A DNA stretch of 64,000 bases from Streptomyces griseicoloratus (GTDB lineage Bacteria; Actinomycetota; Actinomycetes; Streptomycetales; Streptomycetaceae), in assembly GCF_014534645.1 (NCBI RefSeq), contig NZ_JACVQF010000191.1, positions 62,001 to 126,000 on the forward strand. Reading direction: 5' to 3'. Made by a program: the position numbers and the translations under genes. How positions within the stretch are numbered: position 1 is the first letter of the stretch; each line of letters starts with the position of its first letter. The notes beneath the pieces were generated by a model. That model was not told where the DNA came from and did not search any database. It worked only from the letters and a program-made list of their open reading frames with translations. Shown in pieces: positions 25,525 through 39,044 of the stretch.

Positions 25525-26117
25525 AGGTTCTCCTCGGGTTCGTCCGCCGAAGCGGGGTGGTACAGCAGGGCGTTGAGCGCGGCGGCGGCGACCGCCGACC
25601 CGCCCTTCTCGGACACGTTGCTCACGGCGGGCAGCCCGCTCTCGCGCAACGCGGCCTTGGACTCGGCCGCCCCGACGAAACCGACGGGCAGCCCGATGAC
25701 GAGCGCGGGCGCGGCGTCCAGGGTCAGCAGCTCCTCCAGCGCGGTCGGCGCACAGCCGATCACCCACAGCGCGCCCGGCCCGACCTCCTCGTACGCCAGC
25801 CGCATCGCGTGCGCCGAACGCGTCAGCCCGGGACCGGAGACGGCGTCCCTCAGCCGGCACACGGTCTCCCGGCGCGTGATCCCGGCGGCGACCATCTCCA
25901 CGTCCACGACGACGGGCGCCCCGGCGTGCAGCGCGGCGTGCGCCTTCACCAGGTCGCCCTCGTCCATGACGAGGTCGGAGGCGTACTCCAGGTCGGCCGC
26001 GGAGTGGATGACCCGCTCCACCACCGCCCGGGTCAGCGGCGGGAAGTGCGAGGTGTCCAGCCGGGCCCGCAGCCGCCGGAAGGACTCCTGCTCGATGGGA
26101 TGGACGACGCGGTTCAC
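25521..26117 (-). CDS. cobH: Precorrin-8X methylmutase CobH
   Basis: A 198-residue enzyme that moves a methyl group from C11 to C12 in (cobalt-)precorrin-8X to give hydrogenobyrinate or cobyrinate. Motifs include VIHSAADLEYASDLV, AHAALHAGAPVVVDVEMVAAGI and a C-terminal VGFVGAAESKAAL, all characteristic. GTG at 26117 overlaps the preceding stop, and the stop overlaps cbiX as GTGA. No oddities. Confidence 0.95.
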   Translation of the reverse strand: MNRVVHPIEQESFRRLRARLDTSHFPPLTRAVVERVIHSAADLEYASDLVMDEGDLVKAHAALHAGAPVVVDVEMVAAGITRRETVCRLRDAVSGPGLTRSAHAMRLAYEEVGPGALWVIGCAPTALEELLTLDAAPALVIGLPVGFVGAAESKAALRESGLPAVSNVSEKGGSAVAAAALNALLYHPASADEPEENL

Positions 26118-27784
26118 TCGGTCTCCTCCTGCCAGCGGTAGCCGCGCGGCGTCACCATGCGGCCCGCGATCTCGCGGGTCGCGGTGTTGCCCACCGTCAC
26201 GACCGTCATCATGTCGACCGTCGCCGGGTCGAGGTCACCGAGCGTCGTGACCCGGCTGGACTCGTCCGCCCGCGACGCGTTGCGCACGACACCGACCGGC
26301 GTCGTCGGCTCCCGGTGCCCGGCGAGGATCGCCAGGGCCTTCGGCAGCTGCCAGTCGCGGCCCCGGCTGCGCGGGTTGTAGAACGTCACCACGATGTCGG
26401 CCTCGGCCGCCGCCCGCACCCGCCGCTCGATGACCTCCCACGGCGTGTGCAGGTCGGAGAGACTGATCGACACGTGGTCGTGGCCGAGCGGCGCCCCCAG
26501 GATCGCCCCGGCCGCCAGCGCCGCCGTCACGCCCGGCACGCCGACCACGTCGATGTCGTCGGACGCCTCGGCCAGCGCGGGCGACGCCATCGCGTAGACG
26601 CCCGCGTCCCCGCTGCCGATCAGCGCGACCGCCCGACCCCGCCGGGCCTCGGCGACCGCCGTCCGCGCCCGCTCCTCCTCGGCACCGAGACCGGACTCCA
26701 GGACCCGGGTGCCGGGCCGCAGCAGGTCCCGGATCTGGTCGACGTACTGGTCGAGGCCGACCAGCACGGAAGCGCGCCGCAACTCCGCCTTCGCGCGCGG
26801 AGTGAGGAGGTCCCGGGCGCCCGGACCGAGCCCGACCACCGCGAGCCGCCCGCGCCCCGGCCGCCGTACGACGGCACACGTCGCCATCGCCGACTTCCGC
26901 TTCGGCACCAGCAGTTCGCCCCCGCGCACGAGCGCCGACGCCTCCGCGACGGACGGCGTCCCCACCGCAGCGAGCGGCGCGGCGGACGGGTTCGGCACCT
27001 CCACGCGGGCCAGCTCCTCGGCGGGGTACGTCACCAGCGGCACCCCGAGCCGCTCCGCCGCCGCCACGATGCCGGGCTCACCGGCCTTGGCGTCCACGGT
27101 GGCGATCTCGGCGAGCGACGCGGGGGACAGTCCGGCGTCCCGCAGGGCGCCCTCGACCAGGCCCAGCACCTCCTCGGCGGGAGCGTTCCTGGAGGCGCCG
27201 ACACCGACCACCAGGGACGGCGGGCGCAGCACCGCCTCCCGCGCGGCGGGCTCGACCAGACGGTCCGTCACCCGGATCACGTACGCGCCCTCGTCCCCGA
27301 CCGGCAGCGGCGGCAGCGGCCAGGCCACCTCGGTGCGCAGCGCGACCGGTTCGCCGTCGAGCAGCGCCCGCGACACCCCGGCGACATCGCCCTCCACCGG
27401 CAGCCCGAGCGTGTCCAGGCCGGGCAGGCCCACGGCGTCCGTCGCCGTCGTCACCACCGGCTCGGCGCCCAGCACCTCACCCACCGCACGGGCGAGGTCG
27501 TTGGCACCGCCGCCGTGCCCGCCGACCAGCGGCACCGCCCACCGCCCGGCCTCGTCGACGCACACCACCCCGGGGTCGGTCCGCTTGTCGTCCAGCAGCG
27601 GCGCCACGAGCCGGACCACGGCCCCCGTCGCCAGGAAGCACACGAGCTGCTCGCACTCGGCGAACGCCCGCCGCACGGCGTCGGCGACGGGACCGTCGTA
27701 CACGCGCGTACGCCCCGGCCAGGCCGCGGCCAGCCGGTCGCGCGCAGCCGCGCCCGCCACCGTGGCGGAAACAAGGCCGATCAC
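26114..27784 (-). CDS. cobJ: CbiG-CobJ fusion: cobalt-precorrin-5A hydrolase and precorrin-3B C17-methyltransferase
   Basis: A 556-residue fusion. Residues about 1-310 are CbiG, with GGHGGGANDLARAVGEVLGAEPVVTTATDA and VGVGASRNAPAEEV, opening ring A of the corrin intermediate. Residues about 315-556 are a SAM-dependent C17-methyltransferase of the CobJ/CbiH type: VVGLGPGARDLLTPRA, IGSGDAGVYAMA and NPRSRGRDWQLP. Fusions of this order occur in other actinobacteria. CbiG is an anaerobic-pathway marker, here beside the aerobic-type CobN. GTG start overlaps cobL. Confidence 0.93.
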   Translation of the reverse strand: MIGLVSATVAGAAARDRLAAAWPGRTRVYDGPVADAVRRAFAECEQLVCFLATGAVVRLVAPLLDDKRTDPGVVCVDEAGRWAVPLVGGHGGGANDLARAVGEVLGAEPVVTTATDAVGLPGLDTLGLPVEGDVAGVSRALLDGEPVALRTEVAWPLPPLPVGDEGAYVIRVTDRLVEPAAREAVLRPPSLVVGVGASRNAPAEEVLGLVEGALRDAGLSPASLAEIATVDAKAGEPGIVAAAERLGVPLVTYPAEELARVEVPNPSAAPLAAVGTPSVAEASALVRGGELLVPKRKSAMATCAVVRRPGRGRLAVVGLGPGARDLLTPRAKAELRRASVLVGLDQYVDQIRDLLRPGTRVLESGLGAEEERARTAVAEARRGRAVALIGSGDAGVYAMASPALAEASDDIDVVGVPGVTAALAAGAILGAPLGHDHVSISLSDLHTPWEVIERRVRAAAEADIVVTFYNPRSRGRDWQLPKALAILAGHREPTTPVGVVRNASRADESSRVTTLGDLDPATVDMMTVVTVGNTATREIAGRMVTPRGYRWQEETE

Positions 27785-29019
27785 TGGACTACTCCTTCAT
27801 CACGCGCCGCGGGCCTGACGCCCCACAGCAGGAAAACGGGATTGGTCGCCGCGAGCCGGGTCACGTCCCCCGGCAGCGGCGCGAGCCGGGACGACTGCAG
27901 CAGCACCCCGTCGCACTCCAGCCCGGCGTCGAGCAGGGCCGTACGGGCCGCGGGCACCCGGTCGAGCGCGGCCATGGCCACGACCACGGACCGCCGGGCG
28001 CGCCGGGCGCAGGCCGTGACGACGGCGGGCAGTTCGCGCCCGCCGCCGCCGACGAACACGGCGTCGGGATCGTCGAGGCCGGACAGCACCGTGGGCGCCG
28101 CCCCGTGCACCACCCGGACGTCGACACCGTGCGCGGCGGCGTTGGCCCGGATCCGCTCCACGCCGTCCCGGGTCTTCTCGACGGCCGTGACGGCGGCGCC
28201 CAGCCGCGCGCACTCCACCCCCACGGACCCGGAGCCCGCGCCGACGTCCCACACCAGGTCCCCCGGCCGGGGCCCGAGCCGGGCCAGGGCCAGGGCCCGC
28301 ACCTCGAACTTGGTGATCATGGAGTCCCGGTGCGCGAACTCGGCCTCGTCCAGGGCCCACCCGGCGGGCCTGGCGAGCGGTCCCGCGACCGCTCGTACGG
28401 GTCCCAGCGCCCGCGCCTCGTCCAGGCACAGCACCACGCTCACCGCCGTCCCCCAGTCCCGGGCGGCGGCCTCGGCGGGCGTCACCCGCTCCACCCGCTC
28501 CTCCGCGGAGCCGAGCGCGGAGGCGACCACCAGGACCCGGGAGTCGGAGTCGGCCGCGAGCGCGGCGCCCAGCTCCGCCGGACCCGCCCCCGGTCCCGTC
28601 AGCACGGCGACCTTCGGGTGGGCCCGGCAGACGTTCACCGCGGTCCTGAGGTCCCGCCCGTGCGCGCTGGCCACCACGGCGTCGTCCCACGGCAGCCCGA
28701 CGCGGGCGAAGGCGGCGGCGACGGAGGAGACACCGGGGCGGACGTCGAGCCGCTGTGGCCCGAACCGCTCGGCCAGCGCCCGCACGATCCCGAAGAACCC
28801 GGGGTCGCCGGAGGCCAGCACGACCACCGGCCGCTCCTTCGCGACGTACTCCGCGACGGTGTCGAGCGCGGGCGCCAGCGGCCCCAGCACGACCCGCTCG
28901 GCCGTCCCCGGCAGCCGTACGGCGTCCAGGTGCCGCCGGCCGCCCACCACCAGGCCGGCACCGGCGAGGACGTCCTCGGGCGGCGGCGCCCCCGTCCCCG
29001 TGCCCACGACCGTGATCAC
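27781..29019 (-). CDS. cobL: Precorrin-6Y C5,15-methyltransferase (decarboxylating) CobL
   Basis: A 412-residue two-domain enzyme. The N-terminal CbiE domain (about 1-205) methylates C5 and contains VVGTGTGAPPPED and LASGDPGFFGI; the C-terminal CbiT domain (about 220-412) methylates C15 and decarboxylates, with WDVGAGSGSVGVECA as the SAM site. Length and order equal the canonical CobL. GTG at 29019 overlaps the cobM stop by four bases, and the stop overlaps the CbiG-CobJ start. Confidence 0.95.
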   Translation of the reverse strand: MITVVGTGTGAPPPEDVLAGAGLVVGGRRHLDAVRLPGTAERVVLGPLAPALDTVAEYVAKERPVVVLASGDPGFFGIVRALAERFGPQRLDVRPGVSSVAAAFARVGLPWDDAVVASAHGRDLRTAVNVCRAHPKVAVLTGPGAGPAELGAALAADSDSRVLVVASALGSAEERVERVTPAEAAARDWGTAVSVVLCLDEARALGPVRAVAGPLARPAGWALDEAEFAHRDSMITKFEVRALALARLGPRPGDLVWDVGAGSGSVGVECARLGAAVTAVEKTRDGVERIRANAAAHGVDVRVVHGAAPTVLSGLDDPDAVFVGGGGRELPAVVTACARRARRSVVVAMAALDRVPAARTALLDAGLECDGVLLQSSRLAPLPGDVTRLAATNPVFLLWGVRPAARDEGVVQ

Positions 29020-29834
29020 GTGCTCGCGCCCCGAGTGCGCAGCGCCCTGCGGGCCTCGGGGTCGGCCTTGCGGTACCCGTGGAAGTGCCCCGGGTGGTAC
29101 AGGTGCGAGCGGGTGCCGTGCGCGTCGAGGGCCGGGCCGACCAGGAACAGCGTGTGCTTCCAGAGCTTGTGCTCCTTGACCGTCTCCTCCAGCGTGCCGA
29201 TCGTGCACTTCACGACCAGCTCCTCCGGCCAGGTGGCCTGGTGGGCGACGACGACCGGGGTGCTGGTGGGGTAGCCGCCCTCCAGCAGCTCCCGTACCAG
29301 CTGGCCGCTGCGGGCGGCGGACAGGAACACCGCCATGGTCGTGCCGTGCTTGGCGAACTCGCGGACCTCCTCGCCGGGCGGCATCGGCGTCTTGCCGCCG
29401 CCCAGCCGGGTCAGGACCACGGACTGCGCCACCTCCGGAATCGTCAGCTCCCGCTGCGCCAGCGCGGCGACCGCGGAGAACGAGGAGACACCGGGCACGA
29501 CCTCGGTCGCGATGCCGATCTCCGCGCACCGGTCGAGCTGCTCCTGCGTGCCGCCCCACAGGGCCGGGTCCCCGGAGTGGATGCGCGCCACCTTCAGGCC
29601 CTCCTCGCGGGCCCGCCGGTAGACGGCGACGACGTCCTCCAGCGACATCGTCGCCGAGTCGAGCACCTCCGCGTCCTCCCGCGCGTGCTGGAGGACCTCC
29701 GCCTGCACCAGGCTGGCCGCCCAGATCACCACGTCGGCCTCGGCGATGGCGCGAGCGGCGCGGAACGTCAGCAGGTCGGCGGCGCCGGGACCGGCACCGA
29801 CGAAGGTCACCTTGCCGGTGGGGGCATCGGCCAT
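29016..29834 (-). CDS. cobM: Precorrin-4 C11-methyltransferase CobM
   Basis: A 272-residue SAM-dependent methyltransferase acting on C11 of precorrin-4. Visible motifs: TFVGAGPGAADLLTFRAARAI (SAM loop), HSGDPALWGGTQEQ, and VVPGVSSFSAVAALAQRELT; all typical. ATG at 29834 (MADAP) gives the usual start, with GAGGA about nine bases upstream; an in-frame extension to 29879 is unlikely. It is the first gene of the second half of the cob cluster, divergent from a ZIP-type transporter across 98 bp, so it probably has its own promoter. Confidence 0.95.
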   Translation of the reverse strand: MADAPTGKVTFVGAGPGAADLLTFRAARAIAEADVVIWAASLVQAEVLQHAREDAEVLDSATMSLEDVVAVYRRAREEGLKVARIHSGDPALWGGTQEQLDRCAEIGIATEVVPGVSSFSAVAALAQRELTIPEVAQSVVLTRLGGGKTPMPPGEEVREFAKHGTTMAVFLSAARSGQLVRELLEGGYPTSTPVVVAHQATWPEELVVKCTIGTLEETVKEHKLWKHTLFLVGPALDAHGTRSHLYHPGHFHGYRKADPEARRALRTRGAST

Positions 29835-29932
29835 GGGTTGGAGTCCTCTCGTCCTACGGAACATCAAACGGAACGTCAACGCGCGTGCGGTCGGACGTGC
29901 GCGACCGGGTGCGGATCGGATAGCAAGGGCCC

Positions 29933-30661
29933 ATGGCGGTCTTCGTCGCGCTCGGCGCGTTCCTGATGACGCTGGCCGGCGGCTGGACGGCCCAGCGCGT
30001 GACCGACCGGCGCCACCTGGTCCTCGGCCTGGCCGGCGGCCTCATGCTGGGCGTGGTGGGCCTGGACCTGCTGCCGGAGGCACTGGAGGCGGCGGACCGG
30101 GAGGTGTTCGGCGTCCCCGCGGCGCTGCTGCTGTTCGTCGCCGGGTTCCTCCTCGCCCATCTGGTGGAGCGGCTGCTGGCCGCACGCCGGGCCGCGCACG
30201 GCGCCGAGGAGGACGGCCACCGCTCGCCCGAGGTGGGCCTGACGGCCGCCGCGGCGATGGTCGGGCACAGCGCGATGGACGGCGTGGCGATCGGCGCGGC
30301 CTTCCAGGTAGGCGGCGGCATGGGACTGGCGGTCGCGCTGGCCGTCATCGCCCACGACTTCGCGGACGGCTTCAACACCTACACGCTCACCAGCCTGTAC
30401 GGAAACGCCCGCCGCCGGGCCGTCGCCATGCTGGTCGCCGACGCCTGCGCGCCCGTGGTGGGCGCCGCGTCCACGCTGCTGTTCAGCATCCCCGAGCAGG
30501 CCCTCGGCGCCTACCTCGGCCTCTTCGGCGGCGCGCTGCTCTACCTCGCGGCCGCCGAGATCCTGCCCGAGGCCCACCACGAGCACCCCGCCCGCTCGAC
30601 CCTGCTGTGCACGATCGCGGGCGCGGCGTTCATCTGGCTGGTGGTCGGCGTCGCCGAGTGA
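29933..30661 (+). CDS. ZIP-family metal transporter
   Basis: A 242-residue protein with about eight transmembrane helices and the ZIP helix-4/5 signature: HSAMDGVAIGAAF and AHDFADGFNTYTL carry the metal-binding His and Asp residues. A small His/Glu-rich loop near residue 85 follows the usual variable region. The family imports zinc and other divalent metals; its position between two halves of the cobalamin cluster, transcribed in the opposite direction, suggests cobalt or zinc supply, but metal specificity is not readable. It is convergent with cobI and divergent from cobM. Confidence 0.85.
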   Translation: MAVFVALGAFLMTLAGGWTAQRVTDRRHLVLGLAGGLMLGVVGLDLLPEALEAADREVFGVPAALLLFVAGFLLAHLVERLLAARRAAHGAEEDGHRSPEVGLTAAAAMVGHSAMDGVAIGAAFQVGGGMGLAVALAVIAHDFADGFNTYTLTSLYGNARRRAVAMLVADACAPVVGAASTLLFSIPEQALGAYLGLFGGALLYLAAAEILPEAHHEHPARSTLLCTIAGAAFIWLVVGVAE

Positions 30662-30681
30662 GCGACCGCGCCTCGGACGGG

Positions 30682-31413
30682 TCACAGCTTGCCGCCCCGC
30701 CCGCCGTCGCGCCGCGCGGGCGCGATGAGCGTCGACAGATACGGCAGCGGACCGCCGTCCAGCTCGGCGGCCGGCCGCACCGACTCCTCCGGCAGCCCGA
30801 GCGCCGAGCCCCAGACCGCGTCGTCGAGCCGCCCGCTCTCCCGCAGCGCCTCGGCGACCTCGGCCGCCTGCCGGCCGAACTTGTACGCGACGACCGTCCC
30901 CGGCCCGTTCAGCGCCTCCTTGAGCACCGCGGCCCCCGCGGTGACCGGCACCAGCGTCAAGGGCTCGGTCCCCTCGGTGAGCACGGCCCCGGAGCGTGCC
31001 GCGAGGTCCTGCATGGCGGTGATGCCCGGCACGGTCTCCACCACGGTGCCCGGCACCAGCTCGCCGACGGTCTGCGCGAGATACGTGAACGTCGAGTAGA
31101 CGTTGGGGTCGCCGATGGTCGCGAAGGCGACGCGGCCGTGCTCCCGCAGCAGCGCGGCCACCCGTTCCCCGGCCGCGTCCCAGGCGGCCTCGCGGCGGGC
31201 CCGGTCGGTGCGCTCGTTCAGCGCGAACACGACCCGGACGACCTTCTCCCCGGGGACGTAGTGCAGCACGGTCGCCTCGGCCCGCCCCCGCTCGCCCGTG
31301 TCCATCACGGGTACGACGACGACATCGGCCGCCCGCAGGGCGTTCACACCCTTGACGGTCACCAGCTCCGGATCACCGGGACCGACCCCCACCCCGACCA
31401 GATGGCTGCTCAT
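30682..31413 (-). CDS. cobI: Precorrin-2 C20-methyltransferase CobI
   Basis: A 243-residue SAM-dependent methyltransferase making precorrin-3A. Motifs: VGVGVGPGDPELVTVKGV (SAM loop), ATIGDPNVYSTFTYLAQTV and ETVPGITAMQDLAARSG. ATG at 31413 overlaps the cobB stop as ATGA. It is the last gene of the riboswitch-controlled half; the next gene, a ZIP transporter, is on the other strand. Confidence 0.95.
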   Translation of the reverse strand: MSSHLVGVGVGPGDPELVTVKGVNALRAADVVVVPVMDTGERGRAEATVLHYVPGEKVVRVVFALNERTDRARREAAWDAAGERVAALLREHGRVAFATIGDPNVYSTFTYLAQTVGELVPGTVVETVPGITAMQDLAARSGAVLTEGTEPLTLVPVTAGAAVLKEALNGPGTVVAYKFGRQAAEVAEALRESGRLDDAVWGSALGLPEESVRPAAELDGGPLPYLSTLIAPARRDGGRGGKL

Positions 31414-32786
31414 GACGTCCGGCACCTCTCCACGAACCGACGGGCGACACCGGGCTCGGACGCCCAGTGCGTGTGCAGATAGCTCGCGTGCACACCGCGC
31501 TGTACAAAACCCTCGACGCGCCGCTCGGGCGCGCGCACTCCCCAGGCGGGCGCCGGTCCGGCCCCCGGTTCCACGACGGTCCGGTGGAACTCGTGCCCCC
31601 GCATCCGCGTCCCGGCGCCGGCCAGCACGCTGTCGCCGACGGCCACGGCATCCCGGTAGCCGAGCGTGAGCCGCCCGGTCATCCGGGCGGAGGCGTCCAG
31701 CACCCCGCACATGGGCTTGCCGTCCAGCTCCCGGCACAGGTAGAGCAGCCCGGCACACTCGGCGGCGACGGGAGCACCGCTCAGCGCCAGTTCGGCGACG
31801 GCCTTCCGCAGCGGCTCGTTGGCGGACAGCTCGTCGGCGTACACCTCGGGAAACCCGCCCCCGATCACCAGCCCCCGGGTCCCCTCGGGCAACTCCTCGT
31901 CCCGCAACGGATCGAAGGTGACGACCTCCGCGCCGGCGGCGGCAAGCAACTCAGTGTGCTCGGCGTAGGAGAACGTGAACGCAGCCCCACCGGCGACGGC
32001 GACACGCGGCGTCAGCTTCCTGCCCGACCGAGTCGGGTGGTGGGTGGGCACAGGCCCGGGGGTCCAGGCGGCGGAGCCCCCTGGCAGAGGCCCGGCGGAC
32101 CGGGCGAGCATCTCGAGACCGTCCAGATCACACCCGGCAGCCACCTGCGCAGCCATCGCGGCAACAGCGTCAACCGCAGCTGCCCGCCGCTCGGCGACCG
32201 GCACCAACCCAAGATGCCGCGACGGCGTATCCACCTGCGGCGCCCGCCGCAGCACACCCAGCACCGGCACCCCGACGGAGTCCAACGCCTCCCGCAACAA
32301 CCCCTCGTGCCGATCGGACGCGACCTTGTTCAGGATCACGCCCCCGACCCGCACCTCCGGATCCCACGTCACGAACCCGTGCACCAGCGCCGCCACCGAC
32401 CGCGACTGCGAGGACGCGTCGACCACGAGCACCACCGGCGCCCGCAGGAGCTTGGCGACATGGGCGGTGGACGCCAGCTCGCCTTCCCCGGCGGCCCCGT
32501 CGTACAGCCCCATCACGCCCTCGACGACCGCGATGTCGCACCCGCGCGCCCCGTGCAGGAACAGCGGCCCGACCAGCTCGGGACCGCACAGGTACGCGTC
32601 CAGGTTCCGCCCCACGCGCCCGGTGGCGAGCGCGTGGTACCCGGGGTCGATGTAGTCGGGACCGACCTTGTGCGGGGACACGGCGAGCCCGCGCCCGGTG
32701 AGCGCGGCCATCAGTCCCGTGGCGACGGTGGTCTTGCCGCTGCCCGAGGAGGGCGCGGCGATCACCAGCCGGGGCACGGACGTCAC
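31410..32786 (-). CDS. cobB: Cobyrinate/hydrogenobyrinate a,c-diamide synthase CobB
   Basis: A 458-residue ATP- and glutamine-dependent amidotransferase that amidates the a and c side chains. The P-loop GSGKTTVATG is near residue 16, and the class I glutaminase domain at the C-terminus has the nucleophile Cys in AAECAGLLYLCREL. GTG at 32786 overlaps the cobO stop; the stop overlaps cobI. Whether it acts on the cobalt-free or cobalt-containing ring depends on which insertion route dominates. Confidence 0.95.
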   Translation of the reverse strand: MTSVPRLVIAAPSSGSGKTTVATGLMAALTGRGLAVSPHKVGPDYIDPGYHALATGRVGRNLDAYLCGPELVGPLFLHGARGCDIAVVEGVMGLYDGAAGEGELASTAHVAKLLRAPVVLVVDASSQSRSVAALVHGFVTWDPEVRVGGVILNKVASDRHEGLLREALDSVGVPVLGVLRRAPQVDTPSRHLGLVPVAERRAAAVDAVAAMAAQVAAGCDLDGLEMLARSAGPLPGGSAAWTPGPVPTHHPTRSGRKLTPRVAVAGGAAFTFSYAEHTELLAAAGAEVVTFDPLRDEELPEGTRGLVIGGGFPEVYADELSANEPLRKAVAELALSGAPVAAECAGLLYLCRELDGKPMCGVLDASARMTGRLTLGYRDAVAVGDSVLAGAGTRMRGHEFHRTVVEPGAGPAPAWGVRAPERRVEGFVQRGVHASYLHTHWASEPGVARRFVERCRTS

Positions 32787-33382
32787 CACTCGATGCCCCT
32801 CTGCCCCTTCTGCCCGACGTCCATGGGGTGCTTGACCTTGGACATGTCGGTGACGAGGTCGGCGAAGTCCACCAGCTTCCCGGGCGCGTTCCGCCCGGTG
32901 ATCACCACGTGCTGGGTGCCGGGACGGTCGCGCAGCACGTCGATCACCTCGTCGGTGTCGACCCACCCCCAGTGCATCGGATACGCGAACTCGTCCAGCA
33001 CGTACAGCCGGTACGTCTCGGCGGCCAGGTCCCGCTTGACCTGCTCCCAGCCCTCCCGGGCCTTCTCCTCGTTGTCCATCTGGGCGTCCCGCTGGACCCA
33101 CGACCAGCCCTCGCCCATCTTGTGCCAGTCGACGCTGCCGCCCTGCCCGGAGGCGCCGAGTACCCGCAGCGCGTTCTCCTCGCCGACCTTCCACTTCGCC
33201 GACTTGACGAACTGGAACACCCCGATCGGCCACCCCTGGTTCCAGGCGCGCAGGGCCAGCCCGAAGGCGGCCGTCGACTTGCCCTTGCCCACGCCCGTGT
33301 GCACGACGACCAGCGGACGATTGCGCCGCTGACGCGTCGTCAGTCCGTCGTCCGGGATCACACTCGGCTGCCCCTGAGGCAT
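32783..33382 (-). CDS. cobO: Cob(I)yrinic acid a,c-diamide adenosyltransferase CobO
   Basis: A 199-residue ATP-dependent corrinoid adenosyltransferase of the CobA/CobO/BtuR type, attaching the upper adenosyl ligand. The P-loop-like GVGKGKSTAAFG near residue 31 and VLDEFAYPMHWGWVDTDEV are diagnostic. Its ATG overlaps by one base the TAA of the chelatase subunit gene upstream (TAATG), which supports translational coupling. Confidence 0.96.
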   Translation of the reverse strand: MPQGQPSVIPDDGLTTRQRRNRPLVVVHTGVGKGKSTAAFGLALRAWNQGWPIGVFQFVKSAKWKVGEENALRVLGASGQGGSVDWHKMGEGWSWVQRDAQMDNEEKAREGWEQVKRDLAAETYRLYVLDEFAYPMHWGWVDTDEVIDVLRDRPGTQHVVITGRNAPGKLVDFADLVTDMSKVKHPMDVGQKGQRGIEW

Positions 33383-35378
33383 TACGCGGCCCTCCTCTGC
33401 ACGTCCTTCACCAGTCCGGCGATGCTGTCCGCCCGCAGCTCGTCCAGCGTCACCGCCGTGCCGCCCAGCTCGCCCGCGAGCCGCCCGGCCAGCCCCAGCC
33501 GCACCGGCCCGGACTCGCAGTCCACGACCACGGACGCGGTCCCCTCGGCCGCGAACAGCCGCGCCGCCCGCCCGGCCAGCGCCACCGGCTCCGGGCCACC
33601 GGTGGCCCGTCCGTCGGTCACCACGACGACCAGCGCCCGCCGCGCCGGGTCCCGCAGCCGCTCCACGCGCAGCACCTCGTGCGCCTTGAGCAGCCCGGCC
33701 GCCAGCGGCGTACGCCCGCCGGTCGGCAGCGACTCCAGGCGCGCGGCCGCGGCGTCCACCGACGACGTGGGCGGCAGCGCCACCTCCGCCGCCGACCCGC
33801 GGAAGGTCACCAGCCCCACCTTGTCCCGCCGCTGGTAGGCGTCGAGGAGCAGCGACAGCACGGCGCCCTTGACCGCGCTCATCCGCTGCCGCGCCGCCAT
33901 CGACCCGGAGGCGTCCACGACGAACAGCACGAGGTTGCCCTCGCGGCCCTCGCGCGTGGCCTGCCGGAGATCGTCCCGGCGGATCACCAGCCCCGGTCCG
34001 GACCGGCCGCGCGCCCGCTGGTGCGGGGCGGCCGCCTGCACGGTCGCCGCCAGATGCAGCTTGGTCAGGGCTCCCCGGGGCCGCCGGGCCCCGGTCGTCC
34101 GCCCGTGCTCGGTCCGCGCCCGGGACCGCCGCCCGGCCGCGCCCTCGCCGATGCCGGGCACGCTCAGCACCTTGGTCCGGAACGGCTCGGCGGCGCGTAC
34201 GGCGGACTGCTCGCCCGCGCCGGACGGCTGCGGTTCGCCGCCCTCCCCGGCCTCGGGGCGCGCTCCGGTGTCACCGCCCTGCGGGGGGATGCCGGGGGCC
34301 GGCTCACCGCCGCCACCGCCGGGCCCGTCCGGGCCGGGATCCGGGTCGTCGTCACCCCCGCCGTCGCCCTCGCCGGAGAACTGCTCCAGCGTCTCGTCGA
34401 GCTTGTCCTCGTCCAGCCCCGGCGCGTCGAAGGGATTGCGCCGCCGCCGGTGGGGGAGCGCCAGCAGCGCCGCCTGCCGCACGTCCTCCGCGAGCACGTC
34501 GGTCCGCCCGGCCCAGGCGGCCAGCGCGGTGGCCGTCCGGGCCATCACGATGTCCGCCCGCATCCCGTCCACCTCGAAGGCGGCACAGGTCGCCGCGATC
34601 TGCCGCAGCGCCCCGTCGCCGAGCCGCACCTGCGGCAGCAGTTCCCGCGCCGCCGCGATCCGCGCCCGTACGGCGGCCTCCTCGCCGGCCCAGCGTGCCG
34701 CGAAACCGGCCGGATCGTCGTCGTAGGCCAGCCTGCGCCGGACGACCTCCACCCGCTGGTCGGGCTCCCGCGAGGCCGCGACCTCCACCGTCAGCCCGAA
34801 CCGGTCGAGCAGCTGCGGGCGCAGCTCGCCCTCCTCGGGGTTCATGGTGCCGACGAGCAGGAAACGCGCCGCGTGCCGTACGGAGACGCCCTCGCGCTCG
34901 ACGTACGAGGCGCCCATCGCGGCCGCGTCCAGCAGGAGGTCCACGAGATGGTCGTGGAGGAGGTTGACCTCGTCGACGTAGAGGATCCCGCGGTGCGCGT
35001 CGGCCAGCAGGCCGGGCTCGAACGCCTTCACGCCCTCCGCGAGCGCCCGCTCGATGTCGAGCGCGCCGACCAGCCGGTCCTCGGAGGCGCCGACGGGCAG
35101 CTCGACCATCCGCGCCGGACGCGACTCGAACGCCCCCGTCCCGTGCGGGCCGTCCGGGCAGCCGGGGTCGGGCGAGGCGGGATCACAGGAGAAACGGCAC
35201 CCGGAGACGACGTCCACCTCCGGCATGAGCGCGGACAGCGCCCGTACGGCCGTGGACTTGGCGGTGCCCTTCTCACCGCGCACCAGCACGCCGCCGACCG
35301 CCGGTGAGACGGCGTTCAGCAGCAGCGCGAGCCGCAGGTCGTCCTGGCCGACGACGGCCGTGAACGGGAACGGGGTAC

Positions 35379-35382
<4 letters not shown>
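33382..35382 (-). CDS. ChlI/ChlD-type cobaltochelatase ATPase subunit
   Basis: A 666-residue fused AAA+/VWA protein that should power CobN. The N-terminal ATPase (about 1-330) has Walker [10 protein letters not shown] at 36-44 and Walker [10 protein letters not shown]; the linker (about 335-450) is acidic, Gly- and Pro-rich; the C-terminal VWA domain has the MIDAS motif DASGSM near residue 489. Proteobacterial enzymes use separate CobS and CobT; this single chlorophyll-type ChlI-ChlD fusion is the actinobacterial form. GTG at 35382 overlaps the cobN stop by four bases. Confidence 0.9.

Positions 35383-39040
<3,658 letters not shown>

Positions 39041-39044
<4 letters not shown>

Noticed and set aside
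29835-29932. Second cobalamin riboswitch before cobM
   Set aside because: The 98-bp gap lacks the B12 box and the GCCACTG core, and is too short for an aptamer plus promoter.
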